14,968 nt of DNA, from positions 1-14,968 of the forward strand of contig JADZBZ010000297.1 in assembly GCA_020851835.1 (NCBI GenBank), in the 5' to 3' direction. Shown in pieces: positions 7,901-12,552 of this stretch. This DNA is from Acidobacteriota bacterium. GTDB lineage: Bacteria > Acidobacteriota > Vicinamibacteria > Vicinamibacterales > UBA2999. Position numbers and translations under genes: made by a program. The notes under the pieces are model-generated. The model was not told the origin of the DNA, did not search any database, and worked only from the letters and a program-made list of their open reading frames with translations. Numbering within the stretch: position 1 is the first letter of the stretch; each line of letters starts with the position of its first letter.

Positions 7901-9237
7901 GAGAGGTCGTTCAGCGCCCATTCAGGTGCACGGCCGGCCGCCGCCAGCGAGGCCAGGCGCGTGAACGCGCGGTCCGCAAGTCCGAGCCGCACCTCGAACT
8001 GGGCAAGCGCCGCGACCTCTTCGGGCGGAAGACCGGCACTCGCGTCGACCTTGTGGATCCAGCGCTCTGCGCCTTCGATGTCTCCGCGCTCGACCGCCAG
8101 CTCAATCGCCATCAGCGGCGAGTCCGCCAGCCCGGCGTCCCCCAGTCGGGAGATCAGCGCCTGCGCACGGTTCCGGGCGCCGTGTGCGACCGCATGACCA
8201 ATCGCCAGGCCGGCCAGCACCGGGTTGGCGGGCTGCGCCGGGTTGCCGAGCACCGCCTCCACCGTCCCGTAATCCTGGAGCGACAGCGACAGGTCGACCA
8301 GCGCCGTGAGCGGCTCGGTGGCGAGAGGACGAGTCGCGTCGATCGACGCCAGCTCGCCGACGATGCGCGGCGCTTCGCTCGTGCCGGTCGCCACCCGGGC
8401 CCGCATCGCGAGTCGGGCCGCAGGGGCGACTTCGCCGGGTGGTGTATCGAACAGCGCGACGGCGGCGTCGGCCCGGCCCCAGCTCGTCAGCGCACGGGCG
8501 AGCGCGGCCATCGTGTCGGGTTCGGTCCTCACGAGCGGCAGCAGCCGAATGGGAAGGGCGAGATGCCCGGCCCCCGACTCGTGCAGGAGCAGGCTGGCAT
8601 AGAGTTCGAGGGTGGCATAGTCGAAGGTACCCGGATCGTGCCGCCGCATCGCTTCGAGCGTTTTCAGCGCCTGCGCGGGTTTGCCGAGCGCCGCGTCGAG
8701 CCGTGCGCTGCGCACGCGCTCGACGGCGGTCGCATCGTCTCCGGCCGCCACGTCTCGAAGCACGGTCGCTTCGGCCGACTCGTCCCCGTTCCATCGATAG
8801 AGCGTGGCCAGACGGCGTGCGAGCGCCCCGGCAGGCTTCAGGCGATACACGTGCGCGGACGCACGAATCTGGTCGTTCAGCCGCTGCGCGTCGGCATACA
8901 TGCGTGCCAGCCGCGTCCAGGCCTCCACGTCATCCGGCCTCGACTCCGCGTAGGCCTCCAGCGTGACGAGTGCCTCGTCTACGCGCCCTTCGAGCAGGAA
9001 CAGCTCGTCATGCGCCACGACCGACGCCGCGGTCGAGACGTGTGCGGCCCCTTCGGCGAGCAGGGCCCGCGCTCGAGAGATGTCGCGGTTCTTCACGTGG
9101 ATCAGCAGCAGCTCGTCGCCTCGCGGCACCAGCGCGGCCGCAAGGACCAGGGCAGCGCCGACCAGGACGAACGCGCCCTGCTGGTACCGCCTCAGCTCGC
9201 GGCGGTGACGGGGATGGCCCGTGTCACCGGGGGGCAC
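4930..9237 (-). CDS. pelB: PelB, TPR scaffold with C-terminal outer-membrane beta-barrel porin
   Basis: PelB exports the polymer: its periplasmic TPR superhelix hands Pel from the PelA proteins to its own outer-membrane barrel. The product is about 1435 residues, larger than the 1193 of P. aeruginosa. The N-terminus has an arginine-rich stretch and one hydrophobic helix (about 21-38) without an obvious cleavage site, so it may be an inner-membrane anchor. Roughly 1100 residues of alpha-solenoid follow, rich in TPR-like A/L/G patterns such as YGDALHLLDGLSARYPSDAD. The last ~296 residues (from about 1140) alternate polar and hydrophobic residues as beta-strands and end in LTVRF, with the terminal aromatic of an outer-membrane protein. 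I chose GTG at 9237 because GGAG sits six bases upstream. A GTG at 9249 adds four residues but has no usable spacing. It overlaps the upstream gene by 14 nt. pelC is missing downstream. Confidence 0.88.
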   Translation of the reverse strand: MPPGDTGHPRHRRELRRYQQGAFVLVGAALVLAAALVPRGDELLLIHVKNRDISRARALLAEGAAHVSTAASVVAHDELFLLEGRVDEALVTLEAYAESRPDDVEAWTRLARMYADAQRLNDQIRASAHVYRLKPAGALARRLATLYRWNGDESAEATVLRDVAAGDDATAVERVRSARLDAALGKPAQALKTLEAMRRHDPGTFDYATLELYASLLLHESGAGHLALPIRLLPLVRTEPDTMAALARALTSWGRADAAVALFDTPPGEVAPAARLAMRARVATGTSEAPRIVGELASIDATRPLATEPLTALVDLSLSLQDYGTVEAVLGNPAQPANPVLAGLAIGHAVAHGARNRAQALISRLGDAGLADSPLMAIELAVERGDIEGAERWIHKVDASAGLPPEEVAALAQFEVRLGLADRAFTRLASLAAAGRAPEWALNDLSQLAVKLGRADEVLHLLSASASAMAHRAWARLAAVAGRTDLIDSWLASMPPQAFDGDTMRDVYFLLADRGHTELAVRTAERLFKARGSPQDALLLGQALLAAGRPVDALAPLGAANAGDADAQLAYDAALAGALRAGADVAADLRRVFAARLMDARVSGDYRTMLVEGLWAAGERASLADDIRQLAEHDLDRWLSPLVESAVAAGEPNGAVALITARLQAGEGGGADVEGPAGGRRSALVRALMDLDAPDRVLLPELELMAQAEGGSWVYAYDERLAQRSMTAKRVDLWSAIGRSPHTPPADRRSAAARLVELGSPAAATAVFEDLAASVGPDDPDLLQLLYLWGARPGQSQVAWLVQRMQTAPSSDRPRWIGHIVQAGGAGSVVLAVPTLPADASPALVDAWVGAHEATADRWLVRDALQQVLLRPNPGTENLRVVGRTALAHEFSGLAADAFGAIAARDPQDLESLRWLGALSFYEGQTARARRWLTAYVAAGGHEAESLYQLGELALADRAAARARQYFAQALEYLGDPSAQVNQPLLANVLVRRGERERAASTFEAILAENPALDHVRADYAVAALQWGDDGLVRRILDGAPGNGEAGAPALVAGGGSKRLDLLRIEWLTHEGRYGDALHLLDGLSARYPSDADVLLTRARFDEGRGRPLDADRGYELARQGAALRDDIDRIVRERLRQQSPRAGIETEGRTISGGWDEQYERLTAGGQWRPHAPVALSFERLRLSAPQVRLPDGRVAPIEADLRRFDASATMRVAPGTTVGGAVFGTSSGVGTGLTLSHDDLRGRSEVTAEFGRPFWEFLESAADDGRRDRVGVQRQWRFRPDTAVWVQAGANRYRLASGASTESAALSLGVVRTIRQAAPSITLQYGLDKEHRLRASVSTTPEGQEFVPVPLVSREVHLFGAVSRFAVARDWEVEATGGYTFDRLGGRGSFVTVRLVPPASARVGVELWADRRLFALATTQRVLKAGARLTVRF

Positions 9238-11494
9238 GGTCGGCTCCACTTCCGGTGATGGTCACCTCGACTCGTTCGCCCGTCGACTGCGGCAGCCCAA
9301 CGGGCAGCAGCCCCGATGCGTCGGTCTGTACCTGCATCACGCCCGTCCGGCCCGACGAGGAGTGCCAGCGCACGTCCGCCGACGCTCCGTAGGGCCACTG
9401 CCAGACACTCTCACCGGGCCCGTAGCCCTCGGTGATGAACCGCACCGCGCCCACTTCGTGATGGACGCCGTACACACGCCACCGTGACTCCACCAGATAA
9501 GGGATGCGCTCCGCCGGCTCGAGTTCGGCCGTGCCCATCGTCCTGATCGCCACCCGCGGCGCATCCACGGTCTCGTCGAGCGCCACGAACAGGCTCCCCA
9601 TCTCGTGCCGCTGCCCGATGACGCCCACGGACCGGTCGAAGTCCACTCCCGCCAGCGAGGCTGCGTCGAATCGCACGGTCTGGACCGCACCGCGGTCGCG
9701 CACCAGCCAGGCGCGCGGACCCACCTGCTCCAGCGTGGCCGAGAAGAAACCCTCGACGATGCGGCTGAAGCGGCTGGCTTCGATGGGCGCCAGCGGCAGG
9801 GACCGAGCGTAGGCGAGGTTCGCCAGCACCGCGTTCAGGCTCGACAGCCGCTCGCCGGAGTACATGTGGTAGTAGAGGTTGAACGGCTTCAGGCGCCGCG
9901 GCGACCCCGTGTTGCGAACGGTCCGCGTCAGAAACGAGAAGCCGAAGAACCGGTCGCGCCACAGGTCGGTGTAGGTGTTCTCATTGCTGTTCGAGGCGTA
10001 TACCTGCCGCTCGGACCCCGTCTGGACTCCGAGCGGCGAAACCCAGGCCGTCGACGGGAATTCCCGGTCGAACCGGGTGTCCCCGCCGTTGATGTTCACC
10101 AGCCCGGCCCGCCGGGTATGCGCCAGGGCTTCGGCAAACGGCCGTGTGTCGCCGCTCCACTGCAGCAACTGGACGCGCTTGCCCGGAGGCAGCAGGGCAT
10201 CGACGAACGCTCGCGCGTCATCGATCTCGGTCGCCAGGCTGAAGGGACGCGTATCGTACGACCGCGGCTTCACCCCGGCGTCGCCGTGCAACACGTCCGA
10301 CCCTCCCACGGCTGTTGTGCTCGTCGGCGCGTACCCTTCGTCGACGCCGCGCGTCAGGCTCGCCTGGAAGAAGCCCCAATCGAGCGGATGGCTGTAGGTG
10401 TGAATCGCGGGCTCCACGTGCGGCAGGCGATAGAGATCCCGTGCCACCGCCAGGCTCTCCTGCGTGCCCTTCCACGCGGGGTCCAGGTCGCCGACGATGG
10501 CCCCGACCGAAACGGGCAGGTCGGGAAACCTGCGGAGGATTTCGTCGAGCACCACGCGCGCGGCGATCACGTAGCGGCTGCGGTAAGGCTCGATCTGCGT
10601 GAGGTTTCGCCAGCCATCTCCGTCGATGTGGCTGTAGTAGATGCGGCGGCCCGACAAGGTGGCGGTATCCAGCTTGGGCACCCGATCGGTGTCGAAGGCT
10701 TCCCTGAAGAACTCGAACGGGTTCAGGTACCACTGGCGGAACTCGCGGTCGTCGGACCGATCGGCAAAGTAGGCGTAGCCGGGCGCCACATAAGCACCGC
10801 GCGGGCTGATGATGACCAGGTCGGCCTCAGCCGGCGGCTGGCCCGGCATCGAGACGCGCAGGGCTGTTCGGGCGTCTGCTGCCGTTGCCCGCACCGCCGC
10901 ATAGGGCGGCACGAGCCGCGGCAGGCGGCGCTCGAATCCGACGATCCGGGGGTCCTGCACCGAGTACGACGCGCCGGCGGTGGTGCTGTGCCAGTCCCCG
11001 TCGTAGCGCCACCCGAGACGCGCGAGCGCGGTGTTGACCTCGTCTGTCGGCACGAGTGTGCCCTGCTCGTCCATCAGGGCGCCCAGCGCACCCATGACGA
11101 CGAGCGGGACGCCGCCGCGCGACAGGGTGTCGACCCACCGCAGGTAGGCGCGCGGGTTGGGCATGGCATCGCCGACGAACCACGTGATCACGCCGCGCAC
11201 GCCCCTGAGCGCTTCGGGCGTGGGAAGGCCGGTCCGGATGTCGTGGTACTTCACGACGAGACCGAGGTGGTTGAGCGGCATCTCGGCCAGCGCATGCACC
11301 CTGGTGTCGCGCGGTGTCGCCTCGAGCGCGCTGTCGTAGAGGGCCAGCACCGTGCGGGCCACGGGCCTTGGCGTCGACGCCGGCCCGGCAAACGACGATG
11401 CGGGCATCACCAGCGCGAGCAGTGTCAGCGCGAGCGCCGTAAGCTTGCCGCCTGCCCGCACAGCGGGCGCCGCCACTCGGCACCGCGGGCTCAT
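9224..11494 (-). CDS. pelA: PelA deacetylase-type protein (Rossmann-like plus polysaccharide deacetylase regions), secreted
   Basis: This 756-residue secreted protein corresponds to PelA without its N-terminal hydrolase. It should partially de-N-acetylate Pel in the periplasm, giving the polymer its positive charge. A signal peptide spans about residues 1-36 (hydrophobic 18-33, likely cut after SSFA). Residues ~45-250 look like the Rossmann/amidotransferase-like central region of PelA. A CE4-like deacetylase follows, with SHIDGDGW (288-295; D291 and D293) and a metal-binding HxxxH in HTYSH (H365, H369). These fit the aspartate and two histidines that bind the metal in P. aeruginosa PelA (D528, H600, H604). 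YYHMYSGE (541-548) may supply a further catalytic histidine, and the C-terminal ~180 residues look beta-rich. The ATG at 11494 overlaps the hydrolase stop as ATGA and has GAGG seven bases upstream. Family assignment is firm; the domain limits are estimates. Confidence 0.9.
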   Translation of the reverse strand: MSPRCRVAAPAVRAGGKLTALALTLLALVMPASSFAGPASTPRPVARTVLALYDSALEATPRDTRVHALAEMPLNHLGLVVKYHDIRTGLPTPEALRGVRGVITWFVGDAMPNPRAYLRWVDTLSRGGVPLVVMGALGALMDEQGTLVPTDEVNTALARLGWRYDGDWHSTTAGASYSVQDPRIVGFERRLPRLVPPYAAVRATAADARTALRVSMPGQPPAEADLVIISPRGAYVAPGYAYFADRSDDREFRQWYLNPFEFFREAFDTDRVPKLDTATLSGRRIYYSHIDGDGWRNLTQIEPYRSRYVIAARVVLDEILRRFPDLPVSVGAIVGDLDPAWKGTQESLAVARDLYRLPHVEPAIHTYSHPLDWGFFQASLTRGVDEGYAPTSTTAVGGSDVLHGDAGVKPRSYDTRPFSLATEIDDARAFVDALLPPGKRVQLLQWSGDTRPFAEALAHTRRAGLVNINGGDTRFDREFPSTAWVSPLGVQTGSERQVYASNSNENTYTDLWRDRFFGFSFLTRTVRNTGSPRRLKPFNLYYHMYSGERLSSLNAVLANLAYARSLPLAPIEASRFSRIVEGFFSATLEQVGPRAWLVRDRGAVQTVRFDAASLAGVDFDRSVGVIGQRHEMGSLFVALDETVDAPRVAIRTMGTAELEPAERIPYLVESRWRVYGVHHEVGAVRFITEGYGPGESVWQWPYGASADVRWHSSSGRTGVMQVQTDASGLLPVGLPQSTGERVEVTITGSGADRAPR
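9244..9247 (-). promoter_or_regulatory. Ribosome binding site favouring the GTG start of pelB at 9237
   Basis: GGAG on the minus strand lies six bases before the GTG at 9237. For the alternative GTG at 9249 the nearest purine run (GGAA) abuts the start codon directly. Confidence 0.5.
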
Positions 11495-12354
11495 CGCGGT
11501 TCCTCGACCAGCGTGTCGAGCATGGGTGTGGACACGTACGGCACGAACCCGTTGGCCCGCTGTTCCTGGTAGAGCCGTCGGACGCCGTCCGCGTCGGCGG
11601 GATCCCAGTAGTCGAGCGTGAAGAGTTTCAGCGCCGGGTTCAGGGCCTGCGCGCGTCGAAGTGCGTTCACCTGCCACGCCACGTCTGGATCGGTCACGCG
11701 GGAGTACGCCTTGGTGGCCGGATCGAAGGTGGCCAGGACCGATTCCCCGAGCAGGATGTCGATCGACGGCGCGATGTCGGGAAGAAGCGCGTAGCCGCGG
11801 TTCACCATGATCACGATCTGCGGATACTGATGGCGAATGGCGCGGACGAGCCGCACCGCCGCGTCCCGCATCCCGCGATAACGCTCGGGATCCTTCCCTT
11901 CGAGGAACTCGGCATCGTCCAGGGTGTCGAGGAAGAGTCCGGTGAAGCCGGCGTCGAGGGCCTGGGGCACCAGTTGTTCGAGCACCGTACGTACCCACTC
12001 CGGACGACGGAAATCCAGGTAGTGCGCGTCGGTCCACACGGGGTGCGCGTCGAGCACCACGCCGGCTTGCTGCAAGCTCGCAAAGGCGTCACGCCCGCGG
12101 CCCATCTGGGTGAGGGAAAGGTAGGCCAACACGGTCCGGTTCCGCTCGATGAGCGGCCCGAGCGGAGGGTGATGATGGGAATCGAGCACCACCACCTGGT
12201 AGCGAGCCAGGTCGAACGGGACCGGGCGGTCGCTGTAGCACACCGCCCATCGCTCCGGCTCCGCCGCGCGTACGGCGACGGTCGCGGGCAGCCAGAGCGC
12301 CGCCACCGCGAACAACCGCGCCGTCACCGTGCGAATGAGAGCAGTACCGCGCAT
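11491..12354 (-). CDS. pelA: PelA hydrolase-type protein, secreted GH114/GH166-like endo-alpha-1,4-galactosaminidase
   Basis: This is a 287-residue secreted glycoside hydrolase matching the N-terminal hydrolase domain of P. aeruginosa PelA, which cleaves alpha-1,4-linked galactosamine-rich polymer. A signal peptide spans residues 1-30 (arginines, then a hydrophobic run at 14-28, likely cut at AVRA). The mature part is one TIM-barrel domain. The strand motif TGLFLDTLDD (138-147) offers D143, and LLGESVLATFD (201-211) offers E204. These fit the positions of D160 and the catalytic E218 of P. aeruginosa PelA. The protein stops after the barrel (VSTPMLDTL), and the deacetylase part starts as a separate gene with an ATGA overlap. 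The ATG at 12354 has only a weak GGA seven bases upstream, but it gives a proper signal peptide. The longer reading from 12498 buries that peptide behind a non-secretory leader. As first gene of the operon it faces thrA across the divergent promoter region. Confidence 0.9.
   Translation of the reverse strand: MRGTALIRTVTARLFAVAALWLPATVAVRAAEPERWAVCYSDRPVPFDLARYQVVVLDSHHHPPLGPLIERNRTVLAYLSLTQMGRGRDAFASLQQAGVVLDAHPVWTDAHYLDFRRPEWVRTVLEQLVPQALDAGFTGLFLDTLDDAEFLEGKDPERYRGMRDAAVRLVRAIRHQYPQIVIMVNRGYALLPDIAPSIDILLGESVLATFDPATKAYSRVTDPDVAWQVNALRRAQALNPALKLFTLDYWDPADADGVRRLYQEQRANGFVPYVSTPMLDTLVEEPR
11502..11505 (-). promoter_or_regulatory. Ribosome binding site of the PelA deacetylase gene
   Basis: GAGG on the minus strand, inside the last codons of the hydrolase gene, lies seven bases before the ATG at 11494. 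It supports an independent start there rather than read-through from the hydrolase gene. Confidence 0.65.
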
Positions 12355-12381
12355 ATTCGTATCCAACCGACATGAGGCACA

Positions 12382-12397
12382 CTCGCGGCATCGCGAG
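12382..12397. repeat. Perfect inverted repeat, candidate operator or 5' UTR hairpin of the pel operon
   Basis: CTCGCG and CGCGAG flank a GCAT loop, giving a six-base perfect stem with a four-base loop. It ends 27 bases upstream of the first pel start codon (12354). It could be an operator half-site pair or an RNA hairpin in the leader. In such GC-rich DNA a chance match of this size is quite possible. Confidence 0.4.
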
Positions 12398-12540
12398 AAG
12401 CCTCCGTTTGGGCAATCGGCCGGGCCAGGGCGGTCTTGAGCGGTTCGCGTCGACCCGAACGTTGTCAGGCCCTGTATCCCTCGCGGGGCTTTCGTCATCT
12501 GGATTACGATCGTGGTTTCTGTTTCGTGGCTTCACCTTTC

Positions 12541-12545
12541 AGGAG
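12541..12545 (+). promoter_or_regulatory. Ribosome binding site of thrA
   Basis: AGGAG lies seven bases before the GTG at 12553. It selects this GTG over the in-frame GTG at 12583, which has no comparable site. Confidence 0.85.
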
Positions 12546-12552
12546 AACGCGC

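Larger units (their letters stand above)
12355..12552. promoter_or_regulatory. Divergent promoter region between the pel operon and thrA
   Basis: These 198 bases lie between the start codons of the first pel gene (minus) and thrA (plus), so both promoters should be here. On the plus strand a TACGAT resembling a -10 box occurs at 12505-12510, without a convincing -35 at 16-18 bp. A TTGTCA at 12462-12467 is too far from it. On the minus strand I find no confident -35/-10 pair. The region includes a perfect inverted repeat near the pel side and a short palindrome, ACGATCGT, at 12506-12513. No threonine/isoleucine-rich leader peptide or obvious attenuator precedes thrA. Promoter assignment is positional only. 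Confidence 0.6.

Noticed and set aside
7825..9258. Plus-strand open frame (477 codons) antisense to pelB, with others of similar size at 6514-7683 and 5161-6504
   Set aside because: They are composition-driven shadows of the pelB coding frame, with no recognisable motif or credible start context.
9605..11572. Long plus-strand open frame (655 codons) antisense to the PelA deacetylase gene
   Set aside because: It has an arginine-, histidine- and glutamine-rich composition with no domain. It mirrors the GC-rich third positions of the real minus-strand gene, which has a signal peptide and deacetylase motifs.
11495..12037. In-frame extension of the PelA deacetylase gene upstream of 11494, which could suggest a fused PelA
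   Set aside because: The extension is arginine-rich and lies in a different frame from the hydrolase. It encodes no hydrolase residues and would bury the signal peptide.
12477..12490. CCC-TCGC-GGGG mini-hairpin as a terminator
   Set aside because: The stem is only three to four bases with no T-tract. No gene ends here, since both flanking genes start and diverge.
12355..12498. N-terminal extension of the hydrolase gene to an ATG at 12498
   Set aside because: It adds 48 residues with no secretory character ahead of a clean signal peptide starting at 12354, and would consume most of the divergent promoter region.
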